Source: Vibrio sp. FE10 (GTDB lineage: Bacteria; Pseudomonadota; Gammaproteobacteria; Enterobacterales; Vibrionaceae). From it: 64,000 bases of DNA. The position numbers and the translations under genes were made by a program. The DNA lies in NCBI RefSeq assembly GCF_030297155.1, contig NZ_AP028067.1:1302001-1366000 (forward strand), written 5' to 3'. The notes beneath the pieces are model-generated. The model was not told the DNA's origin, ran no database searches, and saw only the letters and a program-made list of their open reading frames with translations. Numbering within the stretch: the stretch's first letter is position 1; each line of letters starts with the position of its first letter. This document shows, piece after piece, positions 48,054 to 56,869 of the stretch.

Positions 48054-48171
48054 ATTGGTACTTGTTCAGGCTCGATTGTCACCTCAGCGGAAATTATGAG
48101 CGTGTTTAGTGATTGTGTAGATCTACTAAGTCGCTTTCAAATGAAGTGAAAAGACGGCAAGCATGATGATT

Positions 48172-48207
48172 AAAAAGCCAGCAGTCCATTTGGATTGCTG
48201 GCTTTTT
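48172..48207 (+). terminator. Rho-independent terminator after proX
   Basis: AAAAAGCCAGCAGTCC, loop, GGATTGCTGGCTTTTT, with one mismatch in the stem. It could serve both strands, since the facing gene at 48273 ends close by. Confidence 0.88.
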
Positions 48208-48227
48208 GTTTTCTGTTTCTATTCTTG

Positions 48228-48260
48228 AGCTTCTAGCTTCTAGCTTCTAGCTTCTAGCTT
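48228..48260. repeat. 7-bp tandem repeat AGCTTCT x4
   Basis: Four perfect copies of AGCTTCT plus a partial fifth lie between the ends of two converging genes. It is the type of array that changes length by slippage, but it is outside coding sequence. Confidence 0.85.
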
Positions 48261-48272
48261 TTCGCTATAGCT

Positions 48273-48647
48273 CTAGCGTTCGCCTTGAACTTCGAAGTCG
48301 TCACTAACTAGACGAGCACAGCCATCCGCTTCTAATGCCCAATGTTCACGATGGACAACACCAAATGCTTTGTTCATGGTCCAGCTAGCCGTCAGAATGT
48401 AGCCGCCTTCTGGGTGTTCTTCCCACTTAACATCGGTGTAATCAACGTCTTTGAAGCCTTGGTCGATGATGTTTTGCCAAAACGCTTGAATTGCTTCACG
48501 ACCTTCAAAGGTACCAAATGGACGAGCTTCCATCACACACGACTCAGAGTACTGATCCGCACAACCTTTTGCATCTTGGCTGTTGAATGCTTTCTGCCAT
48601 GCGTTAATGCCTTGCTTACATGCTTCTAATACTTGGTTGTTTAACAT
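48273..48647 (-). CDS. SnoaL-like/NTF2-fold protein
   Basis: A 124-residue protein with the NTF2/SnoaL fold pattern (CKQGINAWQKAFNSQDAKGC, then FGTFEGREAIQAFWQNIID and the late HREHWALEADGCARLVSDD). Such proteins can be small enzymes or ligand-binding proteins; the reaction here is unknown. I use ATG at 48647 after GGAGAAAAGCA. It is divergent from a LysR regulator 142 bp away, the usual sign that the regulator controls it. Confidence 0.75.
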   Translation of the reverse strand: MLNNQVLEACKQGINAWQKAFNSQDAKGCADQYSESCVMEARPFGTFEGREAIQAFWQNIIDQGFKDVDYTDVKWEEHPEGGYILTASWTMNKAFGVVHREHWALEADGCARLVSDDFEVQGER

Positions 48648-48789
48648 TGCTTTTCTCCATAGCAGTCTTCTTTCAAACACTGTGTCTTTGATTTGGGTGT
48701 CTCGATAAGTTGGATTGAGTTTAGTCTTGGAAATTGATTTGAAAAACAGAGATAATAGAAAATACTGTATGTAAAAAGAGAACAATAGA

Positions 48790-49656
48790 ATGAGTAAGCT
48801 AAAGCAGATGTCGATTTTCGCTCACATCGTAGAGCAGGGTTCAGTATCAGCTGCGGCTGAAAAGCTTGAGTTATCTAAGTCCGTCGTCAGTCAGCACCTC
48901 AAAATTCTGGAGCAAGAGCTAGGTGCTTCGCTTCTCAAACGCACAACACGCAGACAAACCCTGACCAGTATGGGTGAGCGTTTCTATTTAAGTTGCAAAG
49001 ACATTAACGTGATTGCTGACTCTGCTTGGGATATGGCCAAAGCTGAGTTAGAAGAGCCACAAGGTCGAATTCGAATTACGGCTCCGAATGCGTTGATGGA
49101 TTTGTTGGTCGCGCCTGTTATTGCAGAGCTGATGAAGCAATACCCAAAGTTAAAACCAGAACTGATCAGCGATGATCAGCACTTAGATTTCATGGAACAC
49201 GATATTGACCTTGCGGTACGAGTGGGCAGCTCGCGTGACAGTAGCCTCAAGCAAAAGCGCTTAGGCGAGTTTAAAGACGTGCTGTGTGGCATCGAAGGTA
49301 TGCGAGATAGAGAACTTGAATTTATCCCTTACATCGCCAATTCTTGGCAGGGGAAACAGGTGACTCATCATTTTAGTTCTCAAAATGAGCAAGACTTTGT
49401 CTACCAACAGCAAGCCAGCTGTACCACTAACTCTTTTCACAGTTGCCTTGCCTTGATCAAGTCGGGCGTTGGCATTGGTGTAATTCCAGATTTCTACCTT
49501 CATCAGCTATCCGATGAGGTGGTCGACATTATGCCTAGCTTTCAATTACCCACTAACACCGTTTATGCGCTGAACCCATTCGCTTCCAACACACCTATCG
49601 CCATCAAACTTTGCGTTCAAGCGTTGGAAGATAAGCTGAAACAGAGCTTTATTTAA
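48790..49656 (+). CDS. LysR-family transcriptional regulator
   Basis: A 288-residue regulator. The winged helix occupies residues 1-60 (MSIFAHIVEQGSVSAAAEKL, ELSKSVVSQHLKILEQELGA). The effector domain follows (RIRITAPNALMDLLVAPVIA, VRVGSSRDSSLKQKRLGEF). The DNA-binding part resembles the CrgA-like LysR subgroup. The divergent SnoaL-like gene is its likely target. The inducer is unknown. Confidence 0.9.
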   Translation: MSKLKQMSIFAHIVEQGSVSAAAEKLELSKSVVSQHLKILEQELGASLLKRTTRRQTLTSMGERFYLSCKDINVIADSAWDMAKAELEEPQGRIRITAPNALMDLLVAPVIAELMKQYPKLKPELISDDQHLDFMEHDIDLAVRVGSSRDSSLKQKRLGEFKDVLCGIEGMRDRELEFIPYIANSWQGKQVTHHFSSQNEQDFVYQQQASCTTNSFHSCLALIKSGVGIGVIPDFYLHQLSDEVVDIMPSFQLPTNTVYALNPFASNTPIAIKLCVQALEDKLKQSFI

Positions 49657-49854
49657 TTGATGGGAGGCTTTCAGCAAAAGAGCCCGTCAACTAAGGTGAG
49701 ATAGCCAATCGGTCATTTCATCTTTTATCTCTCTACCTCTCATTTCTACCTTATCGTGTTCGTTTAATTGTGTGGATATTGGCGAAAAATCAAACCCTTA
49801 CTTATAGTTAGTCTTAGTGTCTAGTTGCTTATCAAATGCTAAGAGGTTTAGTTA

Positions 49855-51102
49855 TTGTCTGATCTTTGTACCAAATCATGCATCGAGTGTGGGTTAGTCA
49901 GCCAGTTCCGTGAATTGCCGCCGGGAAGTGAGGCATCGTGCCCTCGCTGTAAACATACTTTATGTAGTATTGGAGCAAGCAAAGGGCAGGGTGTGATGGC
50001 TTATGCATCGGCCAGTTTGATAACGCTAGTGATGAGCCTGATCTTCCCTTATATGTCTTTTAGCGTGCAAGGTATCAGTCAACAAATAACCTTGTATCAA
50101 GCTGTCGAAATGATGAACCGGCTCGATAACACTTCGATTGCCGCGTTATTGTTTCTCGCTGTCATTTTCCTTCCTGCTTATTTTCTTATTAGTGTGCTTT
50201 GGTTTTATGCATTAACAGAAAGGAAATCAAAACACTCACACGCGCCAAGCGGTTTAGCTATCTTTGTATTAAAAACATTGAGTTGGGTGAAACCCTGGTT
50301 GATGGTAGATGTATTTTTGATTGGTGTGCTCGTCAGTTTGATTAAAATTGCCGCTCTAGCCGATGTATCTATGGGTATCTCTTTTTGGGCATTTGGCATT
50401 TACGCTATGTTAGTGGTTAAGACGATGTCATTAGTCGATTTTGATTGGATTTGGGATCAGTTAATACCACCAAAACCGTTGGATGGAACTGTCACCGGTG
50501 GCCTGTTTCAAAAGCATGATCATTTAGTGTGCCATGTCTGTGGGCAAGTCCATCTCTATGATGACAATCTGACTCAATGCTCTCGCTGTCATGTCCATCT
50601 GCATCGATTTAATCCAACCCAAAACCTTCAGATAGCGTGGGCTCTATTACTCACCTCCATCATTTTCTACATCCCGGCAAACCTCTATCCAATGATGTAT
50701 ACGTCTGCGTTCGGGACGAGTGAAGGTTCCACAATCATAGAAGGGGTGATCATATTGTGGAATATGGGATCATACCCTGTCGCTATGGTCATTCTTCTTG
50801 CGAGTGTGTTTATTCCAATGGCCAAAATGGTCGCTTTGGCTTATCTGTATTGGAACGCAAAAAGGGTTGAGGGGCTACCAGCGCATGAAGCAAATCGTTT
50901 CCTCAAAATCTATCGTATCACTGAGTTCATTGGCCGTTGGTCGATGATAGATATTTTCGTTGTCGCAATCTTGGTTGCTTTGGTTCAACTCGACGGGGTC
51001 ATGGCCATTTACCCGGGTCCCGCAGCGTTGTCTTTTGCTTCGGTAGTCATCTTCACCATGTTGTCAGCGATGATTTTCGATTCTCGAATTATATGGAAGT
51101 AA
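49855..51102 (+). CDS. pqiA: Paraquat-inducible protein A, PqiA
   Basis: Inner-membrane partner of the PqiB lipid-transport bridge, 415 residues. Two domains each begin with a zinc ribbon: CIECGLVSQF...CPRCK at residues 10-37, and CHVCGQVHLY...CSRCH later. Each is followed by about four helices. The start is TTG, nine bases after AAGAGG. It forms an operon with pqiB and pqiC, 24 bp and one base apart. The family is now linked to lipid traffic; the name comes from early induction studies. Confidence 0.9.
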   Translation: MSDLCTKSCIECGLVSQFRELPPGSEASCPRCKHTLCSIGASKGQGVMAYASASLITLVMSLIFPYMSFSVQGISQQITLYQAVEMMNRLDNTSIAALLFLAVIFLPAYFLISVLWFYALTERKSKHSHAPSGLAIFVLKTLSWVKPWLMVDVFLIGVLVSLIKIAALADVSMGISFWAFGIYAMLVVKTMSLVDFDWIWDQLIPPKPLDGTVTGGLFQKHDHLVCHVCGQVHLYDDNLTQCSRCHVHLHRFNPTQNLQIAWALLLTSIIFYIPANLYPMMYTSAFGTSEGSTIIEGVIILWNMGSYPVAMVILLASVFIPMAKMVALAYLYWNAKRVEGLPAHEANRFLKIYRITEFIGRWSMIDIFVVAILVALVQLDGVMAIYPGPAALSFASVVIFTMLSAMIFDSRIIWK

Positions 51103-51126
51103 TCTCCCCTAAGAGGTGTGGGACAT

Positions 51127-52752
51127 ATGGATAAACAAAACGTTTCAGATGCAGAAGTATCGAAAAAGAGTGAGATTTCACCTGTTTGGATTGTGCCGAT
51201 TATCGCGGTATTGGTTGGGTGCTGGATGTTGTTCCAGTACTTCAATAATCGTGGGCCGGAGATAACCCTGATCTTGCCTGATGCCTCGGGCATTGAAGCG
51301 GGAAAAACGGCGATTAAGTCTAAAAATGTCCATGTGGGTACCATCACCGATGTGGCATTAAGTGAAAATTATGAATACATCATAGCGAAAGCTCAGATAG
51401 ACAAAAAAGCCTCTCGCATGATCAATACAGAAACTCAATTCTGGGTGGTTGAGCCCCATGTCGGCACAGATGGTATTAGCGGGTTGGAGACCATTTTGTC
51501 GGGGTCGTATATTGAATTGAAGCCGGGTAAATCGAGTGAATCTCAATTGAAGTTCGATGTGCTAGACACGCCTCCGGTCGCAGGGCCAGATACCAAAGGA
51601 ATAAGAGTGGTGGTCTCACACAACAAGGCGAATCAACTCAATGTTGGCGAGCCGGTGTTACACCATGGTTTTGTTGTCGGTCGTGTTGAAAAAACGAGTT
51701 TTGATTATCAAAAGAAAGAGGGTAAATACCAACTGTTTATCTTCGCGCCTTACGATGGTTTGATCTTCGAAAAGACTCAGTTTTGGTTATCTTCAGGAAT
51801 TGATGTGAGGTTTGGTGCCAATGGCTTAGACGTTAACTTCGCATCGATCGAAAGCATATTAACGGGTGGTGTGAGCTTTGATGTCGCGGAGAGCATTAAA
51901 CCGGGGTTACAGATCAAAGAAAACTTGCACGAGTATACGCTTTACGACAACTACGATGCGGTACTACAAGGTAAATACACCACTTCGATTGACTACGTAT
52001 TGTTGTTTGAAGAATCGGTTCGAGGTTTAAGAAAAGGTGCCCCAGTCGAATATCGTGGTGTCCGGATTGGTACGGTGGATACGGTGCCGTTACAGATTCG
52101 CATGGACAAAGATGGCAAGGTATCGAATCGAATTCCAATCTTAATTAAGCTAGAAATAGAGCGTGTTTCGGAAGTCTTTAGAGCCGTAAATGCTGAAAGC
52201 TTTGCTGAGCGGGTCAAACTTCAGATGGGAGAGGGCTTAAGGGCGACGTTGAAAACAGGTAACTTGCTCACGGGCGCGTTGTTTGTCGATATTAACTTCT
52301 ATGAAGACGAAGACCCTTACGAGCCGAGAGAGTTTGATGGTTATCCTGTATTCCCCGTCGTGCCGGGTGGCTTCACTGAGATTCAAAAGCAGATCACCGA
52401 TTTCCTAACCAAGATTAATGAGCTTCCGCTGGATGCGACTGTTGCTAACTTAAATGGCTCGCTTGCCTCTTTAGACACCACTTTGAAGAGTATGGATGAA
52501 TTACTGGACAGCGAGGGCGCAAAAGCGTTGCCTCAAGATCTGAGCGAAACCATGAAGCAACTTGAAACGACATTAGAAAGCTACGACGATGATTCTGACG
52601 CCTACAAGCAATTGATCAGTGCATCTGAAGAGTTGGAGCATGTGCTTAAAGAGCTTCGCCCATTGATCAAGGTATTAAACGACAAACCAAATGCGTTGGT
52701 GTTTGGCAGCGATGTGGAAGAAGACCCGATTCCAGTTAAGGGAGTGGAATAA
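51127..52752 (+). CDS. pqiB: MCE-domain lipid transport protein PqiB
   Basis: Periplasm-spanning MCE protein, anchored by one N-terminal helix (VWIVPIIAVLVGCWMLFQYF). Three MCE domains follow (near residues 40, 155 and 280), for example ITLILPDASGIEAGKTAIKS and SVRGLRKGAPVEYRGVRIGT. A C-terminal coiled helix region (LNGSLASLDTTLKSMDELLD) forms the tube needle known for PqiB. Three domains separate it from the seven-domain LetB/YebT. The ATG at 51127 is preferred over a GTG at 51118 that touches the ribosome site. Hexamers carry lipids between membranes. The encoded protein has 541 residues. Confidence 0.92.
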   Translation: MDKQNVSDAEVSKKSEISPVWIVPIIAVLVGCWMLFQYFNNRGPEITLILPDASGIEAGKTAIKSKNVHVGTITDVALSENYEYIIAKAQIDKKASRMINTETQFWVVEPHVGTDGISGLETILSGSYIELKPGKSSESQLKFDVLDTPPVAGPDTKGIRVVVSHNKANQLNVGEPVLHHGFVVGRVEKTSFDYQKKEGKYQLFIFAPYDGLIFEKTQFWLSSGIDVRFGANGLDVNFASIESILTGGVSFDVAESIKPGLQIKENLHEYTLYDNYDAVLQGKYTTSIDYVLLFEESVRGLRKGAPVEYRGVRIGTVDTVPLQIRMDKDGKVSNRIPILIKLEIERVSEVFRAVNAESFAERVKLQMGEGLRATLKTGNLLTGALFVDINFYEDEDPYEPREFDGYPVFPVVPGGFTEIQKQITDFLTKINELPLDATVANLNGSLASLDTTLKSMDELLDSEGAKALPQDLSETMKQLETTLESYDDDSDAYKQLISASEELEHVLKELRPLIKVLNDKPNALVFGSDVEEDPIPVKGVE

Positions 52753-53255
52753 TGAGAAAGCTATTGATATCACTGGTTATGTTGGTCGGACTCTTGGGAT
52801 GTGCGACTCCCACTGATGGCACTAACGCCTATCTCTTGCCGAAAAGTACACTAGATAAACCAATCTTTAAGGTAAAAACTCGGGTAGAGCTACCTGATTA
52901 CTTGGACACCATTGGCATCGCTTATCGCAAATCTGAAAATGAATTAGTTTCTGCACGCAAACATGTGTGGGCGGAAAATCTAGAAGGGTTACTCGAAGAG
53001 AGGGTCAACAGTTCTAATGCTACGGGCGCTGCAGATAAAGAGCTAACGATAACCTTTGAGCAGTTCAATGGATCTTATACAGGTAACGCAGAAGTGAAAG
53101 GAACTTGGGTGCTAAGCGAACAAGATGCAGAGCTTGCGCGTGCTGAGTTTGATTCTAAGGTGCCATTGAAAGAAGCAGGTTATGAAGCACTTGTTGAGGC
53201 GTTAGGTGAAGGGCTGGATGAGGCCCTGTCTGATATCCAGTCGCAGTTACCTTAA
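52752..53255 (+). CDS. pqiC: PqiC lipoprotein
   Basis: Outer-membrane lipoprotein that docks the PqiB needle. The 167-residue protein has signal MRKLLISLVMLVGLLGC with lipobox LLGC. The ABC-auxiliary fold is seen in TRVELPDYLDTIGIAYRK, where the D-Y-L-D-x-x-G-I pattern is typical of PqiC/YmbA, and later WAENLEGLLEERVN. Its start shares one base with the pqiB stop (TAATG). No recognisable terminator follows directly. Confidence 0.9.
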   Translation: MRKLLISLVMLVGLLGCATPTDGTNAYLLPKSTLDKPIFKVKTRVELPDYLDTIGIAYRKSENELVSARKHVWAENLEGLLEERVNSSNATGAADKELTITFEQFNGSYTGNAEVKGTWVLSEQDAELARAEFDSKVPLKEAGYEALVEALGEGLDEALSDIQSQLP

Positions 53256-53376
53256 AGGTCATTTTTAGAGCTGTTTTCTATTTGGTAAATCTCGGTTTTC
53301 CTCGTTTGTTTGGTTGTTGATGGCTAAAGTAAATCCATCGAAAGAAAAAACGAATGATGAAATACAGAGGTGATGT

Positions 53377-53613
53377 ATGAAAAAATTAATCGCACTAGGC
53401 CTAATGGCTCTTTCAATGAATACAGCGTTTGCGGCAGATGGTAATTACACAGGTACAATCGATATGAACCTGACAGCCCCGAACCAAACTAATGTAGAGC
53501 GTGTTGAATCAGAACCTGTATTACAAGGCCGCAACGAAGCATCTGCTGGTGGTTTAAAATTCCAAACTGACACTCAAGATCACGCGATTGAGTTAACCGG
53601 TCGTCGAGATTAA
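53377..53613 (+). CDS. Small exported hypothetical protein (78 aa)
   Basis: A 78-residue protein with a clear signal peptide MKKLIALGLMALSMNTAFAA, cleaved near residue 19-20. About 58 polar residues of mature periplasmic protein remain, with a beta-like NYTGTIDMNLTAPNQTNVER pattern. Cysteines are absent. An AGAGG ribosome site lies seven bases before the ATG. It is 121 bp after pqiC and has its own terminator. I recognise no family. Its location suggests, but does not show, an envelope role. Confidence 0.6.
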   Translation: MKKLIALGLMALSMNTAFAADGNYTGTIDMNLTAPNQTNVERVESEPVLQGRNEASAGGLKFQTDTQDHAIELTGRRD

Positions 53614-53630
53614 CCCAAATTTCTAGATTT

Positions 53631-53662
53631 AAAGAAGCCACCGTTTATACGGTGGCTTCTTT
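53631..53662. terminator. Bidirectional terminator
   Basis: AAAGAAGCCACCGT, loop TTAT, ACGGTGGCTTCTTT. It separates the small exported protein gene and the converging two-module XRE gene. Confidence 0.85.
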
Positions 53663-55095
53663 ATAATTGGAGTCTATAACAACTCAACCATATTTATTAA
53701 TGAAAGATATAACATGCTTATTACTAAGCAATTCGATCTTGTCGATGGTTAATATACAGTATCGGTATGACTTGTTTTTAAAGGTGATATTCGACATCTC
53801 TTCTGTTGGCTCTGAGAACTTATAGATCTCAAACCCGAGATTCTTCATTAGCTCTAATGCGTTTGGATTTTTTATGATCATCGAATACTTTTTAATTTTA
53901 GTATTTCTTGCAAGAAGCTTCATATCGGAAATCAGGTTCGCAATAGATTGTTCGCGCTTCTCGGAATGACCGCTAACCACAATGTAATTTAAGTTATGAT
54001 TAGAATCTAAAGAGCATGCTTGCTTAATATGCAGATGCTTATTTCGGTATTGCTCGAATACCTCTTCGTTGAAGAAAAAACCTAGGCTATGACTAACAAT
54101 ATCGCCATTAACATCGACCATTTTTCTGCCATGTGCTTTTTTTTCACTGCAATAGAGAAACAGGTCGATAGTATCAAGAGCTGAAGGGTCCACCTTTGTA
54201 TATTGCGAAATCAGCTTTATTCTATCTATTACTGCTTTGTCATTCTGATCTGTCATCAAGGGCATTATCTGACAGTCGCAGCCTTCTTCTATCTCCCCTT
54301 TAGTGATAGATGATATTCGGCTTTGAAACGAAAAGAACCTCTCACGAAGGAAGTCTTCAAGTAGTACACTGTCTTCGTTATCTTCTGAATTAAAGGATTT
54401 CAACGTTGTATACAAGTCCAGGCCAAGGCAGTCCAATAGCTTTAGGGCTTTGTAATTACTTGGCTTTACTTTGCTATTTTCCCATCGATTAATCGTTACG
54501 ACATCTACAGAGCTGAATTCATCATCTAAGTGATTGATGTATGCCGCGAAATCCTTTTGCGTTAATTTCAATTTTTTACGTGATTCACGCAGTAAATGTG
54601 AAAATTTCATCGTGGTAGAATATCCATCTTTGATTAGTGACATAACGTTCCGATTCGTCAGATAGTCTATTTTATCAATAGTTAATATACAGTAGCTATA
54701 ATATTTTTTTTTGAATGTAATATTAGATTTTTCAGCAGAAGGTGCTGAAAATTTGAATACTTCAAATCCCACTCCCTTCAAGAGTTTCATCATATTGGGA
54801 TCTTTTACTAAAACAGAGTATTTCTTTATGTTTTTGCTTTGAGAAAGTAACTTTATATCTGAAACTATATGCTCAATCACATGGTGTTCTGTTTCTGAGT
54901 GCGAGCTTATATTAAAATAATTTATGTTCTTGCTTGATTTTAAAGAGCAGGCCATTCTTATATCCAGCTCTTGAGTCTTTAATATTTCAAATTGATGCTC
55001 TTCAAAGAAAAAGCCTAAGTTGTGACTCACAATCTCGTCATTTCCATTTATGAGTTTGTGACCGTGTGCTTTTTTCTCACAGTAATAGAGATATA

Positions 55096-56192
55096 TACCG
55101 AATCAACTTGAAGATGCAGGCTTGAGAATCTGAAAATTATCATTAATTCGAGATGTCAAAGAGCCTGCGATCTCTGGAAGAGTCACTGCAAAAAATTGGT
55201 CTATTGCCTCCTTGAAGTCCCGTTTTCTTTTGAAGTAAACGTTGTTCCTCGACTTCTCATTCATTACTTTCCATAGCCGCTCTATTGGGTTGAGGTTTGG
55301 GCTGTAAGGTGGAAGATAATGCAGTTCAATATTCAGGACAAACGCCGCATCTTTGACTAAGTCACTGCGGTGATACCCCGCACCATCTAAGATGATATGA
55401 AGCTTATGGGTTAACGGATAACTCTCTCTTAACTTACAGAAAAAGCGAACAATCGTTTCACTGTTAATGTTCTCATAGTCGTGAACAATGGTTGCACCGA
55501 TATCCGATAGGTTCAGTGCGCCAATAATGTTCAATCGGCTACGATTACCCGTTGTTTCAATCACTTTATCCTGACCAGTTCGTATCCAGCCACGAGATAT
55601 TTTTGTTGATAGTGTTGGGTGAACTGCATCAATAAAGACTATCGATTCATCCTCGCCACAGCTTGCCTTTAGCGCTTCATAAGCCTCGATGAAAGCTTGT
55701 TGTTTTGCTTCATCAAATTTGTGTGGAACGCCTTTCGGCTGCTTGTAGCTAAAACCATTGTGGTGAAGCCATTTGTTCATACCAGAAACCGTGTAATCAA
55801 GTCCAAATGTCTCTTTAACGTAGGCGACAATTTGATGCGTGTGAGAATAGGTTTTCTCAGTCAAATGCTCGATTAGGTGCATGGTTTGAGTTGCAGAAAG
55901 CTTGCTTTGGCTTCCGCCATTTTCAGGCTTAAGTTTTTCAGAGAAAACATAATCACTGAGATGACGAGCAACAGTCGATTCGTGAATACGAAGAGCTTGT
56001 GAAATCATAGTCTGACTCCAGCCTTCAGAAGCCAGCAAAACAGCCTTAATACGGTCGCAGACCCGACTATCACGTTCAATGTCGTGCATTTGTTCGAGTT
56101 GTAGTTTCTGCTGAGGAGTCAGTGTAATTTTCATGGTTCGTAGCATGATCCTGATTTTAAAGAAAATCAAGCACCTTCAATGATCACGGGTA
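55096..56192 (-). mobile_element. Complete IS630-family insertion sequence
   Basis: An element of 1097 bp. The left end reads TACCGAATCAACTTGAAGATGC and the right end, on the other strand, TACCCGTGATCATTGAAGGT. These are imperfect inverted repeats with matching TACC, TTGAAG and TGC blocks. Flanking TA dinucleotides (55094-55095 and 56193-56194) fit the TA duplication of this family. It carries one transposase gene on the minus strand. Confidence 0.88.
55103..56134 (-). CDS. IS630-family transposase
   Basis: A DDE transposase of 343 residues. An N-terminal double helix-turn-helix (DRIKAVLLASEGWSQTMISQ, then IHESTVARHL) binds the ends. The catalytic triad is visible in FIDAVHPTL, ILDGAGYH and LNPIERLWK. 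The reading frame is intact, so the element may be active. ATGs exist at 56134 (MKITLTP), 56146 and 56170. The first fits the usual start of the family; none has a clear ribosome site. Its C-terminus lies within the left end of the IS. Confidence 0.93.
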   Translation of the reverse strand: MKITLTPQQKLQLEQMHDIERDSRVCDRIKAVLLASEGWSQTMISQALRIHESTVARHLSDYVFSEKLKPENGGSQSKLSATQTMHLIEHLTEKTYSHTHQIVAYVKETFGLDYTVSGMNKWLHHNGFSYKQPKGVPHKFDEAKQQAFIEAYEALKASCGEDESIVFIDAVHPTLSTKISRGWIRTGQDKVIETTGNRSRLNIIGALNLSDIGATIVHDYENINSETIVRFFCKLRESYPLTHKLHIILDGAGYHRSDLVKDAAFVLNIELHYLPPYSPNLNPIERLWKVMNEKSRNNVYFKRKRDFKEAIDQFFAVTLPEIAGSLTSRINDNFQILKPASSS

Positions 56193-56642
56193 TAAGTCAA
56201 TTTGATTCAGTGGTGAAATGTCTACTTTGGTGAACTTAGAAAGTAGTTTTATTCTGTCAATGACGCCAGTGTCGCACTGCTTTGACATTAAAGGCAGTGA
56301 CTTAAAGTTGCGATTGCCTTGTTGCTTATTCAGGCCTGATACTGCTGAAATTCTACTTTGAAATGAGCCATAAGATTCGTTTAAAAACAGATCGATTAAC
56401 GTATCTTTTGGGTCAGATTTAAAGCTTCTTATTGTACCAAACAAGTCCCCCCCAAGGTACTGCAAGATCTTGAGTGCTTTGTAAGCGCTAGGCTTTACCT
56501 TGTTGTTTTCCCAACGATTTATCGTTACAACATCAACCGCATTAAACTCATCATCTAGGTGGTTTAAGTAGGTTGCAAATTCCGTTTGTGTAAATTTAAG
56601 TTCCTTTCTTAAGTTACGTAGCAACTGTGAAAATTCACTCAT

Positions 56643-56869
56643 CTTAAAACACTAACCTTTTGATAATTAACTTAATAAGTTGATTCTAATTTAGACATCC
56701 GACTCGCTATTTAACATCGCCATCAATTTGTTTTTTATGGATGTTAATTGTTCAGAATATTTGAACTGTATGTTGCGCATGTCCCTAAAAGGCAAAGTGC
56801 CAAATTAGTGACGTCAAATCTATGGCATTCGGCCTAGAGACTTGTCAATCTACTGTGAAGTGCGCGTTA
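56643..56869. promoter_or_regulatory. Divergent gap between the XRE gene and the giant repeat gene
   Basis: This 227-bp region separates the start of the two-module XRE gene (minus) from that of the giant repeat protein (plus). It probably contains promoters of both. The giant gene's frame is also open upstream to an ATG at 56822 and a GTG at 56855. An operator pair was not obvious by eye. Confidence 0.4.

Larger units (their letters stand above)
53684..56642 (-). pseudogene. Two-module XRE-domain protein, split by an IS630 insertion
   Basis: Read on the minus strand, the gene runs from ATG 56642 to the stop at 53684. It is broken by the IS at 55096-56192. Without the IS and one TA copy, one frame of 619 residues is restored. 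Module A (about 311 aa) and module B (starts at M, 54610; about 308 aa) are paralogous. Each begins with an XRE helix-turn-helix (INRWENNKVKPS, INRWENSKVKPS) and then a region ending in IKKYSVLVKDPN or IKKYSMIIKNPN. A stretch like LGFEIYKFSEP follows, reminiscent of a GNAT end. No stop or good ribosome site separates A from B. The 5' remnant (152 aa) and the 3' part (448 aa) could each still be translated. Function is unknown. Confidence 0.8.

Noticed and set aside
55096..56192. MITE at 31831 being a deletion derivative of this IS630
   Set aside because: Both use TA, but the terminal sequences (GGGCGTGTTGA versus TACCCGTGATCA) do not match.
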